This document shows positions 23,777-35,884 of a DNA stretch of 64,000 nucleotides, in pieces. A model generated the notes under the pieces. The model had not been told where the DNA came from. It saw only the letters and a list, made by a program, of their open reading frames with translations, and ran no database searches. Every line of letters starts with the position of its first letter. Position 1 is the stretch's first letter. The DNA comes from Cryptomeria japonica (taxonomy: Eukaryota; Streptophyta; Pinopsida; Cupressales; Cupressaceae), in assembly GCF_030272615.1 (NCBI RefSeq), contig NC_081406.1:191773891-191837890 (forward strand), read 5' to 3'. Position numbers and translations under genes: made by a program.

Positions 23777-23803
23777 GCGGTTAATCTTCTTCTAGAGGAT
23801 CTA

Positions 23804-23816
23804 GCTCTGATACCAA
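23804..23816 (-). other. Copia primer-binding site (initiator-Met type)
   Basis: TTGGTATCAGAGC on the minus strand, one base inside the LTR edge. It complements the 3' end of plant initiator methionine tRNA, the standard Copia primer. Confidence 0.9.
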
Positions 23817-23817
23817 T

Positions 23818-25092
23818 TGTTGGCAACAACAATGAAGAAAATTGAGAGAGGGGGGGTGAATCTGTTTTCATCAGATCTATAAACTTAATCACAAAACAAA
23901 TCTGATAAATTGCAGCAATAACAAAGATAAGAAAATTGAAGGCACAACACACAACACCAAGATTTTTGACGTGCAAAACCTGGTTAAGGGAAAAACCACG
24001 GTGGGAACCTCTCCACAATAAGATGATACTCTGTAGTAGTATGTGTAAATATTACAATGAGGAATGCACTTGCATTCAGGCACACTACCTAGAGCTCATT
24101 GCTCAAAAGATAATGAACCAAAAGGCTACAACCCTCAGGGAAGTCTCACTAACTTACAACAAGATTCAGACTACAATTCGAAAGAGATGAACTACAATAA
24201 TAACATCTTCTAATGCCTGATGACAATTTCAGTTAAGCACAAATGTCTGCCCTGCAACACTAATCTCTGCTCAATCACAATACTGAATGATGAATCCTTG
24301 TTTGCACATAAACCTCTCTCTGATAGTGTAGACTCAACCACTATCATAAAATTACATGAATATGACACCTATATATACAATTCATCAACCTTGACAACAA
24401 GGTTGGCTAAACCCTTAACTCACAATTACAAAATTACATCACACGATACAAAAATTGGCCACCAGACCAATATAATGATTTACATGACATAACATGGACC
24501 TAATTCAAATATCCAAACACTCATCATTGCCGAAAATCACACCAAGATCAACTGCAACACGCTACACCACCAAAAAACCGCATAACACGAAGAACATCAC
24601 CGGTTCAACAAAATCACCAAACCATCGCACAACGATCAATGCAGATCATCAAAACAAATAGGAAACATGTAGGAAACACTAGCAAGCATGATAAAATCAT
24701 CAGAAATAGCTGCACCGACACCACTTATCAAATCTTCATCGATCAACATCTGAAAACTCAAGAACACAACCAATCAACAACTGTCATGAAGAAAGATAAC
24801 TAGCAGAGAACCAAATCATGAACCATTTGAAATGAAGATACACAAGACCATCCCAAACAATCTCCCAAAAACCCAGAACAAGATCTGATCACACCAGAAT
24901 ATATTGGAGAAAATATTGAACTCTTCAAAGCACCAGAATTGCAAAACAAAATTGCAAACCGGTTCACATCCACTTCCGGATATCAAGATCTGTAATTATC
25001 TAATAGGATTTCCAAGAAGAGTTGTCATCAATGATAACCCTAAATCACTAATCAAGCATAGATAGCCACCGAATGAGTGTCAATTGCCAACA
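23818..25092 (-). repeat. Copia 5' LTR (minus-strand sense), 1275 bp
   Basis: In element sense it starts TGTTGGCAATTGACACTC at 25092 and ends CCAACA at 23818, next to the primer site. It is related to the LTRs at 17206-18165 (same sense) and 22825-23168 (opposite sense). The flank beyond 25092 is AGGTC; the flank outside the 17206 LTR is ATGTC. One mismatch leaves a shared target duplication possible but unproven. Confidence 0.88.
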
Positions 25093-28081
25093 AGGTCCTC
25101 TCCCATCAAGAGGTGTGTTAGAATTTGAAAATTTATAGGTTTGATCTATTTTTTAATAAACCATTTTATAAGCATTTTAAAATTAAATGATACTTTACAA
25201 GGATTTTTACTCAGAAGGGTCTCCATGTACATCTAGTGTAGTGTTAAATATATGTTTGTATAATTCTGATTTTATTTATAATGATTAGTATCCTAAGATC
25301 CTAATTCCTAACAGGAACAAATTTGGTTTTTCTTATATTTGGCAAATTTCTCCACTCTAACAACCTTCTTAATGGTTTATATGTTATACCTTTGTCTGAA
25401 AGTGAAGATGTAGTGAAAAATATTGATTTCGTTGCCCTGATTTAGTGAAAAAGTGTGACTCATTATTGTGGGCTAACCCAATTTATATTTTGAATTTTGA
25501 GCTTCTTTTGATATCTATGAAGCATTAAAATCAAATCAACTTGTGATATTTAATTGTAATAATTATACTTGTACTAAATGTAGAGTGCCTAGATCATATT
25601 GTGTTGGAAGGGTCATTAATTGAAAAATAACAAGGGAGCTAATCACATCTCTCAATTTTCATCTTATCCATTTAAGTATTTTATATCATGTAAGATTAAT
25701 TGGTTATTGTGGGAAGAAAAATCATGATGAAAATGATTAATTTTAAAATAAATTGGTGAAAATTAGTTTTCTATAATCTTCTACTCCAACATTAGCATAT
25801 ACATTTGGGGTTCATACTCAAACATCTTGTGTGGACACATCATTCAAAGATGAGAAATCTGGTAAGATGACACACACTAGGATCACCTTTCTATAACCTC
25901 TCACTTCCACCTATTCTAGTGTTGCTTTAGATGGGGATTTTCATAATTTTGTGTTAGAAGATCAATATTCATTATCTTTTAGATATGATTTCTTGGGATG
26001 AATACTTGACAAATATAACAATTTTATTTTGTGAGTCCTTTCTTACATGTTTGGATGACACCTTAAGCAAATCCAAATCCTCTTCAATTGCAATTCCATT
26101 ATACTTGTTATCTTATCCTCTTTCCATCCTATTATACATCCATTTCTATAAGGTTCTAGATTATTACTTTCTTCAATTAGGCTTGCTACATCTGATTTGA
26201 TTGTTGCACCTCTCAATGTGAACATGGTAACATTTGGGAACTTTCTAATGACATCATTCTTATCTTTCTTCCCTTATATTCCTTTTCTAAATGGAAAGAT
26301 ATCTTGCATACTCCTTTATATTTGTTTCTTCTTAAGGGGAAAAACGTTGTTCAATAATCACGAGTTCTCTTTAGTTTTCAATGTCTAACATATATCTTTG
26401 GCATAAGAGAGTACACTTTGGGGGATACATGATCTTGCTTCTTCTTTTTCCTCTCTATGGAGGGGAATTTTGTTTAATGGGTTTTCTCCTCATCTTTTGA
26501 GGGGCATATTTTTTATGGAGAATTTAATATCATCCATAAAATCATTTTTCTATTCAATATGAAACCACGAGCCTTTAAAGACTGAAACCTTTTTGAGTAA
26601 AAACCAAGGATCAAGGGCATTCATTTCACAAAGTCACTTGGGTCACAAACTTGGCCTCATCCATTATGGTTTTAAGGCCTTACACTCAACAAGATTTGAT
26701 CCTCGGTGAGATCATTTAGAACCATTCAACTTCCCTAATACGCCAATCAACCATTAACTGCAAGGCATCTTTTGACATGGGTACCTCACCAAGCCTTGTT
26801 TCCAAGATCCCTCTTTGATTCTTTTGCTATTTTTTTCTCCTTATGTTGCACTTAAGGGGATGATGTTCTAAATAGATTATATTATCTAACTAATTCACTT
26901 TTGGGTTCTTTTTAATCCACCTAGTTAGTTTACTTAGGGCATTAACTTTTTGAGTCTCAAGTAATATAATTATGACAATTATAATAACTTTATGTTATCT
27001 TATGTCTTACCCTTACTTATTTATACAAGAGTTCTGTTGTACAATATTCAATCATCAATGTGTATTTGCATCCTTTGATAGAAAAGGATTATTCACTCAT
27101 TGAACCCCATTGACCTTGGGTGGCTATCCCCATAGCCAAATCTTACAAGAAGTATATAGTTTGATATGAAATATTTAATAGCTCAAAATAATTATGAAAA
27201 ATAAATTATAGTTTGATTGATATAACAAATATGTTTGGATAAGAGACTAAGGAATTTAACTCTCCAGTATAATACCAAGAGTAATTCTACCAAGGAGATT
27301 ACTTTGCAAAATGAACTAAGATAGGCAACTCAAGTGTATGAGAAAATAATTATATAAAATTTAACAAATTTTTCAAGTATCTCAATGATAATATAGAATA
27401 AAGTGAATCTCTTTTAAGATGAATGTCTTCAAATTAAGTAAGAAATAAAACTTAAATGAAGTTTAAGAAGTAAAGAGCTTACTTTCAATGAGACTCAATT
27501 TTAACATTGTCCCTTTTAACTTTAAAAACATATATCTCATTTTTCTTCAATGTTATCTTACTTCATACTCTTCATTAACACCATATGATTCCCTACTATT
27601 ATTTATCACTTCTAACAAATCCTCATACCATACAACAATACCCTACTCCAATATAGTTCTATCAATGATTGGTCTGCAATATTAAATTCAAGTCACACCA
27701 TTTCTCCTTTATTAAAAATTTAAAATATGACATCTTATAATTACATCTAATCATCTTATTTCTTGTCACATGTTATTATTAACTTTATTTCTAATTGATT
27801 ATTTATTTAATCACTTAATAGATTTGCTTCACCAACAAATATCCTATGCATAACCCTCTTAACCATATCAATTCTTATTATTTCCATAAATAAATTTAAT
27901 ACAATCTTGACATATTATCTATTTACAATAATTCATTTCTACTATCATAACAATAAAAACAAAGCAACTAGATTTTCAAGCATTATTTACTAACTCTCAA
28001 TTACACTCTATTTAATATAACTTCATACCCAATTTGATGAAACAGAATCTCCAACAAAAATGTACTTAATGATTTAGGGAG
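25093..28081. other. AT-rich intergenic region, no gene identified
   Basis: Three kilobases downstream of the beta-galactosidase gene. Frames up to 71 codons (25985-26200 plus, 26225-26043 minus) lack motifs and overlap each other. The only assignable piece is the LTR-like fragment at 26866-27150. Confidence 0.5.
26866..27150 (+). repeat. Copia-type LTR fragment, copy B
   Basis: Direct-repeat partner of 15810-16095, diverged, with the same order of blocks (ACTTAGGGCATTAACTTTTT, GAGTCTCAAGT, TTATGTCTTACCC, GGATTATTCACTCATTGAA, TGGCTATCCCCATAGCC). The two copies lie 11 kb apart and enclose the Copia mosaic. They could be LTRs of a very old element or two independent remnants. Confidence 0.5.
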
Positions 28082-28187
28082 TTACTTGAGAAGCTGCTCA
28101 ATAGTTCAAAGATTTTGTTACTTGAGAAGCTGCTCAATAGTTCAAAGATTTTGTTACTTGCGAAGCTGCTCAATAGTTCAAAGAGCC
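28082..28187. repeat. 36-bp tandem repeat, about 2.9 copies
   Basis: The unit TTACTTGAGAAGCTGCTCAA TAGTTCAAAGATTTTG (36 bp, split here for length) repeats at 28082, 28118 and 28154. There is one change (GAGAAG to GCGAAG) in the third copy, which is cut short after 30 bp. It lies 136-241 bp past the beta-galactosidase stop codon, so it may fall in the 3' untranslated region. Such near-identical copies imply recent expansion. Confidence 0.9.
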
Positions 28188-28322
28188 CAAAATGAATAAA
28201 CAAGAACCTGTCAAAAGAATATTGAAATCTAAAATTTGGTACTTTGGCACTGATTTTATATCAAATGTGCCACCAGTTGGTCTCAGATGACTATATAATC
28301 TTCAGATCAGAGTTTTGATGAG

Positions 28323-31300
28323 TCAATGGCTGCAAATAGCCTCCACTGCTAAACTCTTCACAAGATCATCACATGGTTTTCCAAATAAGGCTTCTGAAAC
28401 GGGGATTGAACATTCCTCATAGCCAACACAAGCCTGCAAAACAATAACATTACTGATAAGATTTCTTGCTCTCCTTTCTACATGATGTATACGTTTCTGT
28501 CAAACCAAATATTACATGAAGTGCATTACTAATTAGATTTCCTACCTTCCTTTCAAAACTATGATGTATATGCCAAACATCATAAAGAATGGAATGCATA
28601 CCTTTCTTATAATGTCCGAAGACGTTGTTGCATGGCAAGAACCTTCATAGAATGTTCCGCAAGATCCTTTCGGGTTTCCAAAGCTTGCAAACTTTATGGC
28701 TGATATATGCTGCCCTGAAGAACATTGTAAGTTAAGATGAGGAGGCTCTGTAACACCATGTGATTCCTCCACAGAGTAATAGGCAGTAGGATCGTCCTGA
28801 GAGACATGAGAGCAAATAGTGTCCACATATCTGGTTCTGAATGAAATTCCAGATGGGTCGCCACCAATTTCCTCAAGTAATACTAATACATTGTTTGTGG
28901 GGTGTAGCCAGGAGCGAGGGACATGGTACCTGATAAATAAATCAATATTGCCTCAGAAACTATGTAATAGCTGTAAAACAAACGTTTTTAACTGGTTTTT
29001 GGTACCAAATGAATGGCAAGGTGCCAAGGCATCTTCTTAATTCATGTAAATCCTATTACCATTCTTGAGATGATTTTCCACAACCGGTGACGCAGTTGGT
29101 TGGAGAATAGGTTCCTCTGTAATCACATGTATCGGAGCACCCATCTGTAGGAGCCTTGAATGAAGGAAAATAGCGCCCAATATGATGGCCATTTACCCAT
29201 GCTTGGCCTTTACTCATGGTGGTCAGGTCCAAAGCCACTGCATTGTTTCCTTTTGGTGCATTGAACTCAGTCTACAGGATCCAATGAACTATATATTCAG
29301 TGTAAAACATGACAGCTTTTGGCAAAGGAAAAACAGACTTAGAATCATCGATATTGCCAACTGAAACATAATCAAACTTCTTACCCTGTACCATATCAGG
29401 GCAGTAGTATTGGGAGGGTATGTTCCTGAATTCCATTGAACAGCGTTTGCCCCTGTTTTTGAATATAGACGTTGGTGTTCACCGTTTAAACCAATCTGTA
29501 TGGAGGAAACAAAATATAGAAGTCAAAACAAATATTTAAGATGTTTTCAGTCCATAGTATAGCCATGACAAATCTTTTATCACTATTCGCAACAAGAATA
29601 GATTATGTAGCACATAGTATCCTGTGAATGCAAGGTAGAAAAAATGGAGGTGACCACTCCAAAACTAGGTTGCATGAAAACTACCTGGTAATTCCACTTC
29701 TGGAAGGTCAAATCTTTTGTGCCATTTTTAAGACCTAGCAACATTACAGGACCATTGATTCCTGCTTCCCATGTATCAAAAAATGGTCCATAATTCTGTT
29801 TAATCAAAGTTGACGTTAAAGAGCATTAGTGCCTTAAACATATCACATGCATCAAGATCCCAGAGTTTTTGGAGTAGATATTATAAGCAAGAAAATTTTT
29901 AACATATATTTCTCCTTTTTTCAGAGCATTATATGTTTTAGGCTTTAGCTAACCTGCCATCCAACTGTCACACTAAGTAGATCTATTTCATTTGTACCAG
30001 CTTTCAAGGTGATTGGAATATGCATTGTAAACGAAGTATTGTTATAACTTCCCCATTGAGTTCCTGTAAAACAAACAACAGTCAGGTACTGTTTTTTGCA
30101 GCAGCCAAGTACCAACCCATATTCACACCCAAGCATATCCTACCATCCCACTTTGGAGATTATTTAAGCAAATTAACTTGTGAGTGCATAAGTAGCCAGA
30201 AATGAGTGGAGCTGTTGCCTACCTGCAAATTGTCCATTGATAAACACATGGAGTGCATGCCCTCGTGTCTTAACATGCAAATATACTTGACTCTTGTTCT
30301 TTAAAAAGGGTTCATCTTCATCTAGATGTACACTGTATTGATAAAACAATAAAATAAAGCATAAGAAGTTATTCCCTTGTGGCACGTGCAATCATGCCTT
30401 CGTTACTTTTACACCTTGAAGCACATAAACTAGAAGATTTTACAACAAAGTTAAATTCCAGAAAACATAAGCAAAATCAGACAAGCAAAATCAATATTTT
30501 CTAACAAAAGATTCTCCATGAAGTTAAGTTGTAGCCAACTGACATTTCCAATCAGATCATACTAATTATTTAATGTCAAATCTGTTACATTCTATAAGCC
30601 TATTAGTGAATATGACAGATAAGGGCTGACATATACCTGTTTGTATACCATAGAAAATCACTTTTATCTTTAGCTGTGTACAACTGCTCTAGCAAGCCGT
30701 TGCTAGAGAAATTTTCACCACTCCTAATTCCAATAGGTTCTTTGTGCCATGACCAATTTATGGATGGTTTTGTATCGCTACTTGAGGTTTCAGTTTCAGC
30801 AGGAAGAAGTGATTCCAGGCCAACCTTTTCCATTGCCATTGAAGAGGTCTGCGTACTTATCTGTAGTTCATAAACAGAGACATTTTTATACAGTTTTATA
30901 TGATCTTGCAAGTTTGATCGCACTGTGAACTATACCTAACTCCAATGATAAGTGAAAGCAAGACTAACCTTTGCAGTGTTGAAGACAGCATGCTTACAAT
31001 CAGGCAAAATACTGACAGACCAAGCAGGTAAGTAATATGACTTTCCATTGAATTGTACAGTTGCATCCTTCCTAGGGTGTGTGTTGCTGAGAAATGCAGC
31101 ACATATGCCAGAAGAGTTCACAGAATACACTGTTGCCTGAATATCCGATGCAAAATCTCAGTTTTCTGAAGTTCATAATCTTTAGTTGTAGTAAAGTCAA
31201 ATGATTATCCTCAGAGAAGTTATTAGATATGTTTTTCCTCCAAACTATGTTTAAGAGTCAAGCAGGATTAGCTTTCCTGTAAAATTTTGATGTACACTGA

Positions 31301-33971
31301 AGAGTTTGATAAGCTAGCTAATGCAACATTCCAATTGCAGTTCTATGCTCTTAATGAAAATGCAAACCTGAAGGTCATGCCCAAATGAAATGCTATGCAT
31401 CTCTCCATTGACTAGAGCAGCTTCAGATTGCTTTATAGCATGGTGCAATTCTTTAAGATGTCCCCATTTTGGCTGCCTTATATACCCTATAAGGTAAGTG
31501 CACATTAAGCTATGCATGTTAGAGAAAATTAACATCCGTAATTAAGAGGGAATCATATTAGTACAGATTTACATACCATATTCATCAATAGGTGCATCAT
31601 AGTCATAACTAGTGGAGATGAATGGCCCCCCGGCTGTCCTGCCAAAGTTTGTTCCTCCATGGTACTGCACAAAAATGTATTTAAGATAATCCTAGTAAAC
31701 TTCTGTAAAAAAATTGCACAAAGCTCATTTAAATTCTACTAATATTTAACACCATTGAGTGCACGAATTCAAGAGGATTCAACAATATAAATTCACCATA
31801 TAATAGTTCTGAAATGTTCCTCCTCTCTGATAAAACCGTGCTACTGCAAATGCAACATCTTCTGTAGGCCTGTGGGGAACCCTTCCTCCAAATGTTAGAA
31901 ACCTGTCAAAATAAACCAGCATATTGGGAAGAAATAAGTACCACGACCAAGGAGGGGTTGATTACCTATGAGAATTCTATTATTGTGCAAATATAATATA
32001 AGATCCCCTTTGTGCCAGTGCAAAGTTCAATTATGATTACAGGTAAAGAAACTAAAATTATCTCAATTAATAGCCTTAAAATCCTTCTTCTTTGCCAACT
32101 AAATAGAAAAAACAATCATGTTGCCATGCATATGAGTAATAGTTACATCAGAGGCTAAGAAAACATTACCAGCCAGACCAGTTCTCAGTCCACATTTTTG
32201 GCTTTTTCATAGAATTTGGTTCAAAGCTATCACAATAGAAACCATTGCATGCATTAATCTGTAAAAATATTTTTAAAATGCATCAGTTTGAGTACACTTA
32301 AGAAGTGATTATATTAAAATCAGCTTTATTTCATCTATTGGTGCTCACAATAGGGTCAGGAGCATCTTCTTGTTGGCACATCACCCAAGGAAGATTGATA
32401 TTCTGTGCTTCTGCCATTTTAGCAACCCAATTTATGTAGGCCTTTCCCTTTTCTCCATAATGTTTCTCTTGATTTCCATACTCATTTTCAATCTGCATAG
32501 AACATTGAATCATATTACATCCACTTAGTTTGCAGAAAAGTCTACTTGGAAAGCAAAATACTGAGATAGTATTACAGGATAACCTACTTGTCCCAAGATA
32601 ATGGGCCCTCCTTGCCATGCGAAAAGCTTTTCTGCTTTCATCATTTCAACGATCTTTGTTGTGAAGATTGTCATCTCATTCTGTAAGGAAAACAAAAGAT
32701 TTTAACAAGCCATTCATTAAACCAATAAAAAAAACTGAAATTGAATTACAGAATATATATAATCTACGAAACTTAAGTACTTTTCTTAGTAGATCTAAAT
32801 TTTAACCTATTCCTTATCAATGAAGGGAAAACTGGTTACAGATTTCAATATAGAGTTCTCAATCAAATAAGCGAAAATCACCTTAAATGGTTCATTGTCA
32901 GTTCTCATCTGAATCCCCTGTATAGAGTGCAACCAGACTGGAAAACCTCTGCAAGATCACAATGTTTCAATATAAATTTCTCTAATATAAGAAGAAATTG
33001 CAAAAGAATTAGCCCTAATAGACTAAACCGGTACACAGCATCTGCTAATATGAAACATTCTGCTTAAGCAGGCTGACAAGAAATTTTTTGATAGCATGCT
33101 TATTTACAAGACAAAAGAGAAATCCTTAGCCATTATTTTAACATGAAAAAATAATAAATACCCATAATTCCACTCTGCACAAGCATAAGGACCAATTCGC
33201 AGGTGTGCATAGAGGCCTGCCGCTTGTATTGTCTTCAGAAACCTTACCAAATCATTTCTTCCCTTAAAATTGTACTGCAAGACATTATTAACATAATAAT
33301 AACGTTAGCATTATTTGATAACAGAATCAAAGCACCATAACTAACAAATAAAGACTACACACGATCCTTAGCTTTAATGGCGTACATGTACATACGAATA
33401 ACAAAGATGAAAGTTAAGTATTTCCCAGAACTTACCTGACGCCTCTCAGGCTCATGCATGTTCCAGAAAACATATGTCTCAATAACATCCAGTCCACCAG
33501 CCTTAGACTTTGCAATTAGGTCAGGCCACATCTGCACAAGTAAATATTTAATTACATAAAAGCAAAATCCCCAAAGATTAAATGTAATTCTTGTTCATAC
33601 TGGAATTCTTTTCAATTCAGCTTATCTAATAATTAAAGTATATAAAATCCTCATTAATGCTGAAACATCCAAATAAATAACCTTCAACAGATTTCCAGAA
33701 TTCAATAACCATAGTAAAGAAAACAAAGCATTCATAACTTGATAAATAAAAGGCCACAATAAATTAAAGAAACAAAAAAAAAAATCTAATTACAGACCCC
33801 TGGAGTGCTTCTAGGATAATGGATGGATCCAGAAATCAAAACCTTGCGTTGTCCATTAATTAGTAGAGCTCTGCCATCATAGCTCACTGTTGTATTGGCA
33901 TTCACTGAATTAGAGTTAAAAAGACAAAACACTACTAAAAGCACAGGCCAAAGAGCTCGAAGAATCGCCAT
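28323..33971 (-). CDS. Beta-galactosidase, glycoside hydrolase family 35, 19 exons, 857 residues
   Basis: Exons, in transcription order: 33971-33798, 33531-33436, 33274-33162, 32948-32882, 32680-32588, 32492-32349, 32258-32170, 31902-31797, 31664-31577, 31486-31368, 31136-30969, 30860-30637, 30332-30223, 30063-29954, 29795-29685, 29495-29385, 29271-29060, 28929-28602, 28433-28323. All introns are GT-AG, and the joined frame of 858 codons has no stop before TGA at 28323-28325. The start at 33971 gives a signal peptide (residues 1-25, core [13 protein letters not shown]), so the enzyme should be secreted to the cell wall. The family signature [13 protein letters not shown] is at 174-186, with the acid/base Glu at 185. 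The nucleophile Glu254 lies in WTENWSGWF. Residues 776-857 form a Cys-rich galactose-binding lectin (SUEL) domain, found in a subset of plant members. It removes terminal beta-galactose from cell-wall galactans. An in-frame ATG at 34022 would add 17 residues. Confidence 0.95.
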
Positions 33972-34389
33972 GGAACGAATTTGTGAATTGACTTGATTGA
34001 ATTTCTTCACAATCCTATTCAAATTTATAGTAATCCGAGAGAGGATAATTTATTTTTTTGGATAAGATTAGATAGAATGTTAAGTTTGATTCTTGATAAT
34101 GACATACAAATCAAGAACTCGACCAGAACTCAAAGCTATTTTTATCTGATTGATCAACAAACTACAGTTTAATAATTGCGTAATTTTTTTATCAATCACT
34201 CAAAATAAGAAACATGGAGATTCAGTCCATAACTTCAGTTCACTGTTGCTCTGGATCGAACACTTGACTCCCCCTGCATTCAGGTCAACTGTTGTCTTTA
34301 CTGCAACTTTGATTTTTCTATTTTCGCAATCAACTCATTCTTTATTCTTTTTATTGAATCAATGCCGATTACAAATGTAGATTGCAGGA
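33972..34389. promoter_or_regulatory. Upstream region of the beta-galactosidase gene
   Basis: About 420 bp between the start codon and the AT-rich repeats, presumably the 5' leader and proximal promoter. I could not pick a convincing TATA box or start site. The in-frame ATG at 34022 falls here. Confidence 0.4.
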
Positions 34390-35075
34390 AATAGTTTTCT
34401 ACATGTCTGAGTTTTTATAATGGTTGGGTCATTTGAATATTATTTGATATTTTAAGAAAATATAAACTGTAAGATTATTTTTAATTTATGATTTTTTTAA
34501 TAAAAAAAAATATATTTAAATATTTTTATATATTAAAAATATAAATTATATAATTTAATAAAGTAATATAAATAATTTAATTATTATTTTAAAAACTATT
34601 ATTATGTGTAATCTAAATTAGTTAAATATTTTTTGGGGGGAAGAGATTGGTTTTTATAGTGCGTGGGTTTTTATAATGGTTGGGTCATTTCAATTTGATA
34701 TTTTAAGAGAATATAAATTGTAAAAATATATTTAATGTGTGAAGAATTTATATAATTTTTTTATATTTAAATATTTTTATCAATTTCATTAATTATATAT
34801 ATTAAAAATATAAATAATTTAATTAATATTTTAAAATCTATTATTATGTGTAATCTAAATTAGTTAAATATTTTTAATAGGAATCACAGTTCTTAAAAAT
34901 GTCTATAAATAACTTAAAAATCATTCACTATGAATTGATTTTTTTTTGCAAAGAGATTGGTTTTAATTGTTGGAAGCTTTCTACATGTTTGAATTTTAAT
35001 AATTGTTGGGTCATTTGAATATCATTTGATATTTTAAGAAAATATAAATTGTAAAAATATATTTAATTATGTCAA
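34390..35075. repeat. Three diverged copies of a ~290-bp AT-rich repeat
   Basis: The block TTTTATAATGGTTGGGTCAT followed by TTGATATTTTAAGAAAATAT AAAYTGTAA recurs at about 34412, 34671 and 35002. It is each time followed by ATATTTAAT-rich text and a shared TATTATGTGTAATCTAAATTAG block (34600 and 34850). It lies directly upstream of the beta-galactosidase gene. Confidence 0.75.
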
Positions 35076-35765
35076 GAGGTGTATTACATTTACACTCACA
35101 TAATGGATGCACAAATATGTGTTAATAAAAACTAAAACCATTTAATTTGATATGCATATGAATCTCATGTAATTAAATTAAATAAATTAAAATTAAAATG
35201 AAAACTATAACATAATAAAATTTAAGAATTATTTAAGAATTAAAAAATTAAATACAATAACTTAAATAAAATAAAATAAAGTAACTTAAATTAAATAAAC
35301 TAATTTAAACATAGTAAAATTTAAGATGATTAAAATTTAAGAATTGTGTAAAAATAAAAAAATCAAATAAAACAACTTAAATTAAATTAAATTAAATAGT
35401 TTTCTTTATTTAGATAAAAGAATAAATATGTGTTAATATAAACTAAAACCATTTAATTTGACGTGCATATGAATGTCGAGTAATTAAAATAAATAACTAA
35501 AAATTAAAATGAAAACTATAACATAATAAAATTTAGGAATTAAAAAATTAAATTAAATTAATTAACTTAAATAAAATAAAATAAAATAAAGTAACTTAAA
35601 TCAAATTAAATAATTTAAACATAGTAAAATTTAAGTTGATTAAAATTTAAGAATTATATAGAAATACAAAATATCAAATAAAACAACTTAAATTAAATTA
35701 AATAAACTAAAGTTAAATTTCTTTACACACATCACTTAAATTAATAAATAAAATTAATTAATTAA
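35076..35765. repeat. AT-rich repeat field (AACTTAAATTAAATTAAAT type), left of the LINE
   Basis: Tandemly varied units such as CATAGTAAAATTTAAG TTGATTAAAATTTAAGAATT and AAAATCAAATAAAACAACTT recur with a period of roughly 240-260 bp. The same words resume at 41925 on the far side of the LINE, so this is one field split by that insertion. Confidence 0.8.
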
Positions 35766-35884
35766 TTTTTTTTTTTGAATAAAAGGGGTAAAAACTTTAT
35801 TGAAACACATACATAAAAATTACAAGGAGGACCAAAGCCCCGAGGCCCCGGAAAAGAGCCACATGCCCAGTCCAAGATCAACCA

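Noticed and set aside
17206-25092. A single intact Copia element bounded by the two minus-sense LTRs
   Set aside because: The LTRs match only over the first ~180 bases, their lengths differ (960 and 1275 bp), and the flanks differ by one base. I left it as a possibility, not a call.
26043-26225. 60-codon minus frame as a host gene fragment
   Set aside because: It gives a plausible-looking peptide but has no splice context, neighbouring exon or recognisable family.
33972-34022. Upstream in-frame ATG at 34022 as the beta-galactosidase start
   Set aside because: It adds a charged 17-residue leader in front of a good signal peptide. The ATG at 33971 gives the normal secretory N-terminus.
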